DNA of 64,000 nt from Paenibacillus sp. PAMC 26794 (GTDB lineage: Bacteria; Bacillota; Bacilli; Paenibacillales; Paenibacillaceae). Both the position numbers and the translations under genes were made by a program. Numbering within the stretch: position 1 is the first letter of the stretch; every line of letters begins with the position of its first letter. The stretch lies in NCBI RefSeq assembly GCF_000316035.1, contig NZ_ANHX01000092.1, positions 1 through 64,000 on the forward strand, in the 5' to 3' direction. The notes beneath the pieces are model-generated. The model searched no databases. It was not told where the DNA came from and saw only the letters and a program-made list of their open reading frames with translations. This document shows, one piece after another, positions 50,905 to 59,362 of this stretch.

Positions 50905-52121
50905 CCGGAGCGAATAGCCATGAACCTGAGAGACAGCGTGATGAAAATATTTCTCTTCTTCGGGGCAAACTGCTCCTTGCAGATGAAATATTGGAAGACG
51001 GTGTAATAGCCTGGAGGGATGGGAAAATCCTTTATGCTGGGATACCGGAAGGTCTTCCTGAAAGGATTCGGAGCGAGGCTTTGCCGCTGTCAGTACCGGA
51101 ACGTGGTCTCATCGTGCCTGGATTCATTGATATCCATGTGCATGGTGGGAACGGAGAAGACTTTATGGATGCAAGCCCGGAGGTGCTGGACAAGATCACA
51201 TCTTTTCATAGTACGCAGGGCACGACAGCGATGCTTGCGACTTCGATGACGGCTCCGAAAGAGAGACTGGATAACGTACTTGCTGAGGTTAACCGCTACC
51301 GTTCTGTTGACATGCCATATGCACAGCTTGAGGGTGTGCACCTGGAAGGTCCCTTTTTCAGTCCGAAATGGCCTGGTGCGCAAAATCCGGAACATATCAT
51401 GCTGCCTGATGTATCTTGGCTCGAAGCATGGGAGAAGCAATATCCTGGCCTGATCCGTCAAGTTACGTTGGCACCGGAACGTGAAGGCGCGCTGGAAGTC
51501 ATTTCATGGCTGCGAGAACAACGGATTACAGCGGCACTCGGCCATACCGATGCGACCTATGAAGAGGTGGAGCGGGCAGTAGAAGCAGGACTTCATCATG
51601 CAGTACATACGTTCAATGCCATGACACCGCTGCATCACCGGCTACCCGGGGCTGCCGGAGCCGTGCTGAGTGATCCCCGCATCAGTGCTGAGGTAATTGC
51701 TGACGGCATTCATGTTCACCCTGCGGCGATATCGATCCTCGCTCAGCTGAAGCAACATAATGATCAACTCGTGTTGATTACAGATGCCATGTCTGCTGCG
51801 GGATTGGATGATGGGGAGTACAAAATCGGCGACCTGCCCGTAATTGTGAAGCATGGCGAGGCCAGACTGAAGGACGGCGGCGCACTGGCGGGAAGCACAC
51901 TGACGATGATTCGCGGTTTCCGTTACCTGGTACAGGAAGTGGGCTTGAGTCTGAACGCTGCATCAAGAGCAGCAAGTCTGACCCCGGCACGCCTGCTGGG
52001 CATTGATCATCGGACAGGTTCCCTGGCTCAAGGAAAACAGGCAGATATCGTTTTGCTGAATGAGGAGTTGGATATTGAGGGTGTATGGGTCAAGGGCAGA
52101 CGGATCGGTGAGTCATATTAG
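50901..52121 (+). CDS. nagA: N-acetylglucosamine-6-phosphate deacetylase
   Basis: A 406-residue amidohydrolase that removes acetate from GlcNAc-6-phosphate. Metal-binding and catalytic features are DIHVHGGNGEDFMD, LEGPFFSP, ALGHTDATYEE, HAVHTFNAMTPLHHR, and LITDAMSAAG, which holds the catalytic Asp. It starts at ATG 50901 in an ATGA overlap with nagB; an earlier ATG within nagB is rejected. The N-terminal 25 residues are extra and variable. It is the last gene of the regulator-nagB-nagA operon. No GlcNAc transporter is encoded nearby. Confidence 0.94.
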   Translation: MTGANSHEPERQRDENISLLRGKLLLADEILEDGVIAWRDGKILYAGIPEGLPERIRSEALPLSVPERGLIVPGFIDIHVHGGNGEDFMDASPEVLDKITSFHSTQGTTAMLATSMTAPKERLDNVLAEVNRYRSVDMPYAQLEGVHLEGPFFSPKWPGAQNPEHIMLPDVSWLEAWEKQYPGLIRQVTLAPEREGALEVISWLREQRITAALGHTDATYEEVERAVEAGLHHAVHTFNAMTPLHHRLPGAAGAVLSDPRISAEVIADGIHVHPAAISILAQLKQHNDQLVLITDAMSAAGLDDGEYKIGDLPVIVKHGEARLKDGGALAGSTLTMIRGFRYLVQEVGLSLNAASRAASLTPARLLGIDHRTGSLAQGKQADIVLLNEELDIEGVWVKGRRIGESY

Positions 52122-52285
52122 ATTTAGAAAATTAGTATCGTGTTAATAACTCTCATTTGTGATGCATCGGTTTTCGGAGTTAAGACTTGGCTTCTATCTG
52201 TGTAGAGGCAACACCCTGAACAATATGTTAAAATAGATCTCAAAAAGACGGGATCTGCGGATCACGCATAACGGAGGCGTGAAAC

Positions 52286-52657
52286 ATGGAACGTAACGCT
52301 ATGCTCGAACATGATCCGTTCATCACAGTGTTGGCGGAGAAGTTGCACATACACGGATATTATGCCTTTTATGGCGAGCATTACAATGAGACCGATATGG
52401 AGCTGTACCGCAGGCATCTGTTCACATCATTCAGCAACATCGTATGGGTAGAGCTGGATGCACGCAAAAAGTATATGATTGTCGATCATCGTGGACGCAA
52501 CACGGTTATGAAACTGATCGAAGGTATGCTGAACATACGTAGGACGCTGCGAGCGAATCAGGCAATGGCAGGTACGGACACCGCTGGAGTCCAGCAGGAG
52601 ATCGCGCATTTATCCAAGCTTGTGCACATGCTGAAGTTCACAACATTCCGCACATAA
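52286..52657 (+). CDS. Small protein of unknown function
   Basis: A 123-residue protein. ATG 52286 has GGAGGCGTG upstream. The N-terminal half is aromatic-rich (HIHGYYAFYGEHYNETDMELY, FSNIVWVELDA), the second half is basic and helical (GRNTVMKLIEGMLNIRRTLRANQ). No motif, signal peptide or membrane span is recognised. It stands alone between nagA and a repeat-rich region. The site and composition support it as real. Confidence 0.62.
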   Translation: MERNAMLEHDPFITVLAEKLHIHGYYAFYGEHYNETDMELYRRHLFTSFSNIVWVELDARKKYMIVDHRGRNTVMKLIEGMLNIRRTLRANQAMAGTDTAGVQQEIAHLSKLVHMLKFTTFRT

Positions 52658-52725
52658 TGGGGATGAGGGGAGTAGAATCTGGAGGATGTCCCGAAATTGG
52701 GTTACTCCTTCTAGTCACAGGCGGA

Positions 52726-52949
52726 TGAACGTCAGCCACGTTATTCCGGTAGAAAATTGATGAATGACATGCAAAACGAGGAAATAAAGCGTCTACGATT
52801 CGTTATTGAGTCAAAACTGCGGATTTTCGTCGAATAGGAAGGGCGCAGTTCGTTAAAAAGTAAATACCGAACCATTGAAACGAAATAGATCTAGATCACC
52901 AATTATAAAAGGGGTGTACCGTCATGAAGTTGGACGGCACACCCCTTTT
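52726..52949. repeat. Composite intergenic repeat, copy B
   Basis: One direct unit (52726-52747, GAACGTCAGCCACG then TTATTCC) and two inverted units (52780-52805 and 52832-52854, ending GATTCGTTA or CAGTTCGTTA) match copy A at 35420. A long hairpin follows: AAAAGGGGTGT (52907-52917) with ACACCCCTTTT (52939-52949), and CCGTC/GACGG inside. The hairpin can end transcription in both directions. The region 52658-53204 has no gene. Confidence 0.6.
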
Positions 52950-53037
52950 ATATACTTACATACCTACCTATTACCCTTCATTTGTAAAGTAGGCTCAATC
53001 CTAAAATCAGTCATGCGAGAAGCTGCAACGTAGTGGA

Positions 53038-53156
53038 GGGGACGAAATCGATTCTGAAGAAGCGGAGCGTTCGCCTTTATCGTCGGATTTTACCCTTTGA
53101 GAAGGGGAAGCCAAAAAATCCGACGATAACAGCGATCTAAAGAACGATTCGGCCCC
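53038..53156. repeat. Structured repeat or RNA element, copy 2
   Basis: The outer stem is GGGGACGAAATCG (53038-53050) with CGATTCGGCCCC (53145-53156). The GCGGAGCGTTCGC hairpin is at 53062-53074. The inner stem is CGTCGGATTTT (53081-53091) with AAAATCCGACG (53115-53125), capped by CCCTT/AAGGG. The hairpin and the linking segments match copy 1 at 40801-40913, while both long stems differ by paired changes. Confidence 0.7.
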
Positions 53157-53204
53157 GGAACGTCCACTCAGCACGCTCTCATGATCTGGTTTTAAACACG
53201 ATGA

Positions 53205-54560
53205 TTACAAACTCTTCAAAAACTGAACAATCGTCAACAACCCTTTATCAAAGTTCTCCAGGTTGAAGTGCTCGTTCGGTGCATGCAGATTCTCATCCGG
53301 CAAGCCAAAGCCCATCATGACAGCAGGGATTTCGAGTACACGTGAGAGCTTCTCAACAATCGGAATGGAGCCGCCATCTTTGGTAAAGAGGGCACGAACG
53401 CCATACACATGCTCATACGCATCTGCTGCTTTTTGCATAATTGGATTGGAAGGATCGGTATTGAAAGCAAAAGCTTTCTCGATCTGTTTCACATGCAGCG
53501 TTGCACCCGGTTGAACGTGAGCACGCAGATGTGCTTCGATACGATCCAATACATGTTGTGGATCTTGATCCGCAACGAGACGGCACGTAATTTTGGCATG
53601 AGCTTCCTTCGGAATAACCGTTTTGCTGCCTTCGCCTTGGAAACCACCCCATACGCCGTTCAGTTCCAGCGTTGGACGAGCGCCAACACGTTCCACGAAC
53701 GAGTAGCCTTCTTCGCCGTACAATTGCTCCAGCCCGAGGTCTTGACGAAGCTGTTCTTCATTGAAGCCCTGTTTCACAAATTCTTCTCGCATCTCAGGAG
53801 ATAGTGGCAGAACGCCGTCATAGAAACCGTCTACACTCACACGGCCTTGCTCATCATGTAGCGAAGCAAGCAGGGACACGAGTGCATGCAGTGCGTTGGG
53901 TACACCGCCGCCAAATGAACCGGAGTGCAAGTCGGTATTGGCTGTATTGATATCCACATGCATAGAGCATAAGCCTCGCAGGCCTGTGGAGATTGCTGGT
54001 TTTCCTTTTTCAAGCAGGGATGTATCTGAGATCAGTATCATGTCTGCACGCAGCTTGTCTGTATGTTCATTCAGGTAGATGGGCAGGTTCGGGCTGGAGA
54101 TTTCCTCTTCGCCTTCGATACAGAACTTGATGTTAACTGGCAGTTCTTTGTTTTCGGCGAGGATGGCTTCAACTGCCTTGATATGTAGGAAGATCTGTCC
54201 TTTGTCATCCGTTGCACCACGGGCGAACAGCTTGCCATCACGAACGGTAGGTTCGAAAGGAGGTGTCTCCCACAGGTTAAGCGGATCAACAGGTTGTACA
54301 TCATAGTGTCCATAGATCAGAGCCGTCGGTTTGCCGGGTGCATGCAGGTGATCTGCATAGACAATCGGATGTCCAGCCGTTTGAATGACCTCTACGTTTT
54401 CCATGCCTGCACGTGTGAGCGCATCTGCTGCCCATTGTGCTGCACGGTTAATATCCTCTTTATGCGCTGAAATGGCAGAGATACTTGGAATGGACAACCA
54501 TTCATTCAGTTCTGCCAGGTGTTTTTCTCTATTTTGTTCAAAATAAGTCTGTTCTTTCAT
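53205..54560 (-). CDS. M20-family dipeptidase
   Basis: A 451-residue metallopeptidase. Motifs include LIYGHYDVQPVDP (first metal site), FARGATDDKGQ (bridging Asp) and IEGEEEISSPNL (catalytic Glu). A dimerisation domain occupies the middle (LHSGSFGGGVPNALHALV). GGAGG lies eight bases before ATG 54560; ATG 54578 overlaps that site. Members of this group hydrolyse Xaa-amino-acid dipeptides, with a cytosolic location and two zinc or manganese ions. It stands alone. The specific dipeptide is unknown. Confidence 0.88.
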   Translation of the reverse strand: MKEQTYFEQNREKHLAELNEWLSIPSISAISAHKEDINRAAQWAADALTRAGMENVEVIQTAGHPIVYADHLHAPGKPTALIYGHYDVQPVDPLNLWETPPFEPTVRDGKLFARGATDDKGQIFLHIKAVEAILAENKELPVNIKFCIEGEEEISSPNLPIYLNEHTDKLRADMILISDTSLLEKGKPAISTGLRGLCSMHVDINTANTDLHSGSFGGGVPNALHALVSLLASLHDEQGRVSVDGFYDGVLPLSPEMREEFVKQGFNEEQLRQDLGLEQLYGEEGYSFVERVGARPTLELNGVWGGFQGEGSKTVIPKEAHAKITCRLVADQDPQHVLDRIEAHLRAHVQPGATLHVKQIEKAFAFNTDPSNPIMQKAADAYEHVYGVRALFTKDGGSIPIVEKLSRVLEIPAVMMGFGLPDENLHAPNEHFNLENFDKGLLTIVQFLKSL

Positions 54561-54775
54561 TAAAAAGGCCTCCTTCATGTTTGCTATATCTCATTGTAAT
54601 CCATTTTGTCATGTTAATAAAACATTGGTTAAAAAAATGATCGGTTACAGATCGTTTCATTCACCTGAGGATTGTGCGTATAATACAGGAAAAGGATTTC
54701 ATCCATATATTCTCAGGGGAGTTGAGGAAGTTTCCATGACAGTCAGACCCGATGCAAGCAGGCAGGTGAGCACCG

Positions 54776-57181
54776 ATGGAACCGACTAGGAGCGAGCGAA
54801 TATTTGGCAGATTCAAGCGGTTATCCGACTTAAAGGCAGGAAGACATAAAGGAAGATTTTATCGAAACAGCCTGATGCTTATTTTACTCATTGCCAGTAT
54901 TCCTGGGCTAATCACAGGTATCGTCATGTATCAACAGGTCGTTGGCCGGATGGAAACCGAGTTCAATCGGATGCATCAGAACCAGATCGAGAACCGGGCA
55001 CGCAATGTGGATGATCAACTGGCTTATCTGGAGATGAACTTATCCCATTGGGCTTTTGAACCGAGGTTTGGCAATGCACTGCGAACGCTGGATTTTGTGT
55101 ATTATTTCAATGAAACTCAGGAGATTGTGACTACATTATACGTATTACAAGGTTCCCATCCACTGATCAAGTCAGCACAGTTGTATTTGCAGGAGCCTAA
55201 GCCAATCTTGTTTAATCGGGATTATACCGAATTGAACGATGAAGCCAAAGTAGAAGCATATGATCGATACCTTTCCATGGGGAACCACGTGTACTGGACA
55301 GACTGGGTTTCCAGCATCAACAGAGATACCGAACCTTCGACCAACGATAGTCCACTGCATACGGATGCAGGCAATGCACTTGTTCTAGTACATAAGATAC
55401 CGGGGGAGAGCATTAATCCGTTTGGGGCACTGGTCATCACGCTGGATAACGAGAAAGTCGCCAGTTTATTGAAAACGCTTACTCCTTATGATGAAGGTGT
55501 AACGTTCCTTATGGATCAGGAAGGAAACACACTGGTTACCGGGAATCCGGGAACGGCGGGAGAGACGTCTGCTTTTGAGCAGCAGCTAAAAGAAGAAGTG
55601 GCCCTGCATGCGGACAGCCGCTCATTCCTGTTCCGATATGAGGATCAGACCTATTCTGTCTCATACGGCTCATTGAGTCGGATCGATTCGGACTGGACTT
55701 ACGTCTCCGCAGCACCTCTGACCTCAGTCACTTCGCCAGTCAAGATGGTATCCAAAATCATCGTCATTGCGAGTGCAGGCAGTCTGATTCTGGGATTATT
55801 GTTATCCTGGTTTGCTTCCCGCCGAATCTATTCGCCTGTAGCACGGATGCTGCATCTGCTTACGCCTGGCAGAAACGAAACAACACCAACGGATGCCAAG
55901 CTGGACGAGTTTAAGCTGCTGGAACAACAGTGGAACGAACTGACTTCCCGCAATGTCACGGCACATCGCCAATTGCAGGAGCAGCTTCCCCATCTGCGCG
56001 ACAGTTTTGTCTTACAACTTGTGCAGGGGCATCTATATGCCTATAACGAGCAGGATCTTCAGCAGCGGATGCGTAATCTCGGATTTGAGTTGGAGGGCCA
56101 GCAGTATTTGTTGGTGCAGATGTATTTTACGGGGTACGAGCAGCTGCAAGGCAGATTTGGAAGCCAGGACACGGGATTAGTCACCTTTGCAGCAGTGAAT
56201 ATTACACAGGAAGTTGCGAAAAATGTTTTCAGGCAGATCAGTGTCATGAACTTCCACGACCTGTCTTCCGCCATGCTTGTGATTGCTCCCCAGGATGAAC
56301 CTGTGAAATCACAAGCGCTGTTATGGGGACAGGAACTGGTGGAGGTCATTGGACGAACGCTCAAAATGAAGGTGACCTTGATGGTCAGTCGCCCGGCAGC
56401 TTCACTTCAGGAACTGCCCGGACGATTCGTTGAGATGGAACAGGCCGTGGCTTATCGCAGTGTGGAGGAAGGAAGTCAGATTCTCGATCTGGAGGATGAG
56501 GAATGTTTCCGCAGAAATGAAGCAGTTTCCTATCCGCTTGGGCTTGAACGGGAGTTGCTACAGGTGGTCAGGCTGGGCAAACAAGCCGAAGCGGAACGTG
56601 TGCTGGAACAATTCATGAGTGAGATTACGCGGACGGGCAGTACCGAATTTCAGGTGCAACAGATGATGCTTCAATTGCTTGGCAGCATTCAGCACATGAT
56701 GCTGCAAACGGGTGTCACACCTTATAAGCTGTTTGGTGGTTACAACATGTATGAGCAACTATCCGGTATTCGTGAACCTGTACAGATGAAGCAATGGATG
56801 ATGAATGAGGTACTCATACCTTATATACAAGAGGTTGAGGTACGATCGCAGGAACCGCTGAAACTGGTGGTGGAACGAACGATGTTGTATATCGATACAC
56901 ATTACCGCAGCGACATTTCGCTGGAGAATTGTGCTGACGAGGAGCAGATGACACCCTATGCACTGAGTAAGGCTTTCAAACAGGTATCGGGCATCAACTT
57001 TATTGATTATTTGACACGTGTGAGAATGGATGCGGCGAAGCAATTGTTGCAGGAGACAACGATGAAAATCAATGATGTTGCAGCGGCTGTGGGATATCAG
57101 CACAGTTATTTTAATCGGATCTTCAAGAAACAGGAGGGAGTTACGCCGAGTCAGTATCGCGATCAATGGTTTGGACAATAA
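54776..57181 (+). CDS. AraC-family regulator with two membrane spans and extracellular sensor (YesS-like)
   Basis: An 801-residue protein. Membrane span 1 is near residues 33-51 (SLMLILLIASIPGLITGIVM) and span 2 near 318-340 (IIVIASAGSLILGLLLSWFA). Between them is a large extracellular sensor domain. The cytoplasmic part holds a linker and a C-terminal AraC domain with two helix-turn-helices, the last reading AAAVGYQHSYFNRIFKKQEGVTPSQYR. ATG 54776 follows CAGGTGAG. Proteins of this layout (YesS, YtdP-like) control neighbouring sugar-uptake operons. The downstream transporter and glycosidase are the likely targets. Confidence 0.88.
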   Translation: MEPTRSERIFGRFKRLSDLKAGRHKGRFYRNSLMLILLIASIPGLITGIVMYQQVVGRMETEFNRMHQNQIENRARNVDDQLAYLEMNLSHWAFEPRFGNALRTLDFVYYFNETQEIVTTLYVLQGSHPLIKSAQLYLQEPKPILFNRDYTELNDEAKVEAYDRYLSMGNHVYWTDWVSSINRDTEPSTNDSPLHTDAGNALVLVHKIPGESINPFGALVITLDNEKVASLLKTLTPYDEGVTFLMDQEGNTLVTGNPGTAGETSAFEQQLKEEVALHADSRSFLFRYEDQTYSVSYGSLSRIDSDWTYVSAAPLTSVTSPVKMVSKIIVIASAGSLILGLLLSWFASRRIYSPVARMLHLLTPGRNETTPTDAKLDEFKLLEQQWNELTSRNVTAHRQLQEQLPHLRDSFVLQLVQGHLYAYNEQDLQQRMRNLGFELEGQQYLLVQMYFTGYEQLQGRFGSQDTGLVTFAAVNITQEVAKNVFRQISVMNFHDLSSAMLVIAPQDEPVKSQALLWGQELVEVIGRTLKMKVTLMVSRPAASLQELPGRFVEMEQAVAYRSVEEGSQILDLEDEECFRRNEAVSYPLGLERELLQVVRLGKQAEAERVLEQFMSEITRTGSTEFQVQQMMLQLLGSIQHMMLQTGVTPYKLFGGYNMYEQLSGIREPVQMKQWMMNEVLIPYIQEVEVRSQEPLKLVVERTMLYIDTHYRSDISLENCADEEQMTPYALSKAFKQVSGINFIDYLTRVRMDAAKQLLQETTMKINDVAAAVGYQHSYFNRIFKKQEGVTPSQYRDQWFGQ

Positions 57182-57206
57182 CCTTTTATATCTTTGTCAT
57201 TTCAGA

Positions 57207-57245
57207 CCGGCATTCGGCTTTATCGGATGACGGTTTTTTCTTTTT
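57207..57245 (+). terminator. Terminator after the AraC sensor gene
   Basis: ACCG-G-CATTCG pairs with CGGATG-A-CGGT around a CTTTAT loop, and many T residues follow. It separates the regulator from the transporter operon. The remaining region to 57425 has an imperfect CCGCTA/TAGCGG pairing (57296 and 57336) but no gene. Confidence 0.78.
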
Positions 57246-57425
57246 TTTACCGTGATACAAAGAAGGATAAACCCGCAAAAATGTGCAATTCTACCCGCTA
57301 CGTTATGCGCAATTTCTTGTGAAAATGGCGTTATAGCGGACTTTTCGGCCATCATGTCGTAGCAATGCAAAAAATGAAGGTTGCCGGAAAAAGATCGGCT
57401 GTATAGTCTGAGTATCAGGTTAATT

Positions 57426-57440
57426 GATAACGTTTACATA
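57426..57440 (-). promoter_or_regulatory. cre site (CcpA operator) before the sugar transporter operon
   Basis: Read on the minus strand the sequence ATGTAAACGTTATCA fits the catabolite-response consensus WTGNAANCGNWNNCW at every fixed position. It lies between the promoter region and the ribosome binding site of the operon, so CcpA binding would block transcription when glucose is present. Confidence 0.7.
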
Positions 57441-57457
57441 TTTGAGGAAGGGGAGAC

Positions 57458-58444
57458 ATGATGAACGGGAAGACGGACTGGAATACCAACGGCACTGCAA
57501 CTGCTCAAGCGGATATGGCAACAAGACCATTAAAACAGGAGTCCAATTGGAAAAGACAGATTAAACGAAACAAATGGTTATATGTGCTTGTGCTTCCCGG
57601 ATTTTTGTACTTTGTCATCTTTAAATACTTGCCCATGTGGGGGATCATCATTGCCTTTCAGGACTACCAGCCTTTCCTGGGCATCCGGGAGAGTAACTGG
57701 GTGGGGCTAGAGAACTTTACGAACTTTTTCTCCAATCCAGACTTCTTTCGACTATTACGCAATACGCTGGTTCTTGCTCTGTATGATCTTATCTTCTTTT
57801 TCCCGGCACCGATCATTATCGCCTTATTATTAAATGAAATTCGGGTCGCCTTCTTCAAAAGAACGATTCAAACGCTGGTCTATGTACCCCATTTTGTATC
57901 CATGGTGATTATCGCCAGTATCACGTATGTGTTCCTGACCCCGCAGGGCGGGGTGTTATACGACCTGATCGCCTGGATTACAGGCAAGCCCATTGATGTA
58001 CTCTCCAGTCCGGGTTCGTTCCGTCCGCTCATTATTGTGCAGATGATGTGGAAAGAGATGGGATGGGGCACAATTATCTTCCTGGCGGCCCTCGCAGGTG
58101 TGGATACGGAGCAATATGAAGCTTCCATTGTGGATGGCGCAGGACGATTACGGCGGATGTGGCATATCACGCTTCCAGCCATTCGTACGACCATAGTCAT
58201 TTTGCTCATTCTCAGACTGGGGAACTTCCTCGATACCGGATTTGAGCAGATCTATCTGATGACCAACTCCCTCAACCGGGATGTCGCAGACGTATTTGAT
58301 ACGTATGTGTACACGGTGGGGATTACGCAAGGTGCATTCAGTTACAGTACCGCTGTGGGACTATTCAAGTCTGTGGTGGGGATCATTCTGGTGCTTGGCA
58401 GCAATAAACTTGCGAAAAAATTCGGCCATCCCGGAATTTATTAA
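57458..58444 (+). CDS. Sugar ABC transporter permease (LplB/YteP-like)
   Basis: A 328-residue permease. After a 35-residue polar start it has about six membrane spans. LplB-type features are WLYVLVLPGFLYFVIFKYLPMWG, FQDYQPFLGI and the EAA-type loop YEASIVDGAGRLRRMWHITLP. ATG 57458 follows AAGGGAGAC or similar; ATG 57461 is an alternative. It pairs with the next gene's product to form the channel. This family imports oligosaccharides of plant cell walls, often made by rhamnogalacturonan-type degradation. No ATPase is encoded here, as usual, because a shared MsmX-type ATPase serves them. Confidence 0.9.
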   Translation: MMNGKTDWNTNGTATAQADMATRPLKQESNWKRQIKRNKWLYVLVLPGFLYFVIFKYLPMWGIIIAFQDYQPFLGIRESNWVGLENFTNFFSNPDFFRLLRNTLVLALYDLIFFFPAPIIIALLLNEIRVAFFKRTIQTLVYVPHFVSMVIIASITYVFLTPQGGVLYDLIAWITGKPIDVLSSPGSFRPLIIVQMMWKEMGWGTIIFLAALAGVDTEQYEASIVDGAGRLRRMWHITLPAIRTTIVILLILRLGNFLDTGFEQIYLMTNSLNRDVADVFDTYVYTVGITQGAFSYSTAVGLFKSVVGIILVLGSNKLAKKFGHPGIY

Positions 58445-58456
58445 GGAGGAGCGCCC

Positions 58457-59344
58457 ATGAACAGCCGTCTATACAACAGCCCTGCCGGCAAGGTATTTGA
58501 TATCTTCAATTACGTCATGCTGGGGATTCTGGGCATATTAACCGTCCTTCCGTTCCTGTATATTATAGGGAATTCTTTCGCAACGGAAGCCGAGATCACC
58601 GAACGCAGTTTTTTCCTCATCCCGAAGGTATTTTCCTTTAGTGCATATGAGTATATTTTTTCCTCGTCCACGATCTTTCGCAGCATTGGTGTTTCCATCT
58701 TCATCACGGTGGCAGGGACACTGGTCAATCTGTTCTTCACCCTAACGATGGCCTATCCACTATCCAGAAGTGACTTCTGGGGCCGTAACGTCATGATGAA
58801 CATGGTGATTTTCTCGATGTTATTTGGCGGTGGCATGATTCCAACGTACCTCGTCATTCGTGGACTGGGACTGCTCGATTCTTACTGGGCTCTTATGCTT
58901 CCTGGCGCGATCAGCGCTTTTAACTTAATAGTTGTCAAAAACTTTTTTCAGCAAATGCCGCCCGGGCTGGAGGAAGCGGCCCGCATCGACGGCTGTTCGG
59001 ATCTTGGGGTGCTGTGGCGAATCGTTCTGCCTTTATCCAAACCGGTCATCGCCACGTTTGCCTTGTTCTACGCCGTAGGCCACTGGAACAATTTTTTCTC
59101 GGCACTGCTGTACATTTCCGACAGTGACAAATGGCCGTTACAAGTCATGTTGAGACAGATCGTGTTGCTCTCGCAAGCCAGTGTCGGAGATATGGCAAAC
59201 ATGGACCCCAATTTTGTACAGCCACCAGAGCAGTCGATCAAAATGGCGGTGATCGTTGTAGGTACCATTCCGATCTTGCTGGTGTATCCGTTTTTGCAGA
59301 AGCATTTTGCCAAAGGTGTCATGTTAGGTTCAATCAAAGGCTAA
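58457..59344 (+). CDS. Sugar ABC transporter permease (LplC/YtcP-like)
   Basis: A 295-residue permease. VMLGILGILTVLPFLYIIGNSFA at the start, SFFLIPKVFSFSAYEYIF, and the EAA-type loop LEEAARIDGCSDLGVLWRIVLPLS match the LplC/YtcP family. AAGGAGG precedes ATG 58457. It begins 12 bases after the first permease and ends 18 bases before the binding-protein gene, so the three form one operon with regulation at the cre site. The sugar is not known. Confidence 0.9.
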   Translation: MNSRLYNSPAGKVFDIFNYVMLGILGILTVLPFLYIIGNSFATEAEITERSFFLIPKVFSFSAYEYIFSSSTIFRSIGVSIFITVAGTLVNLFFTLTMAYPLSRSDFWGRNVMMNMVIFSMLFGGGMIPTYLVIRGLGLLDSYWALMLPGAISAFNLIVVKNFFQQMPPGLEEAARIDGCSDLGVLWRIVLPLSKPVIATFALFYAVGHWNNFFSALLYISDSDKWPLQVMLRQIVLLSQASVGDMANMDPNFVQPPEQSIKMAVIVVGTIPILLVYPFLQKHFAKGVMLGSIKG

Positions 59345-59362
59345 AGCCAAGGGGGAGAACGT

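Noticed and set aside
54577..54789. Possible 70-codon gene before the AraC sensor
   Set aside because: It overlaps the sensor start in another frame and lacks a clear ribosome binding site. A 17-codon frame from 54736 was also judged too weak.
57290..57345. Third copy of the composite repeat
   Set aside because: CTACGTTAT and GTTATAGCGG resemble unit ends but the order and the GGGGTGT hairpin are missing. The match is too weak to call.
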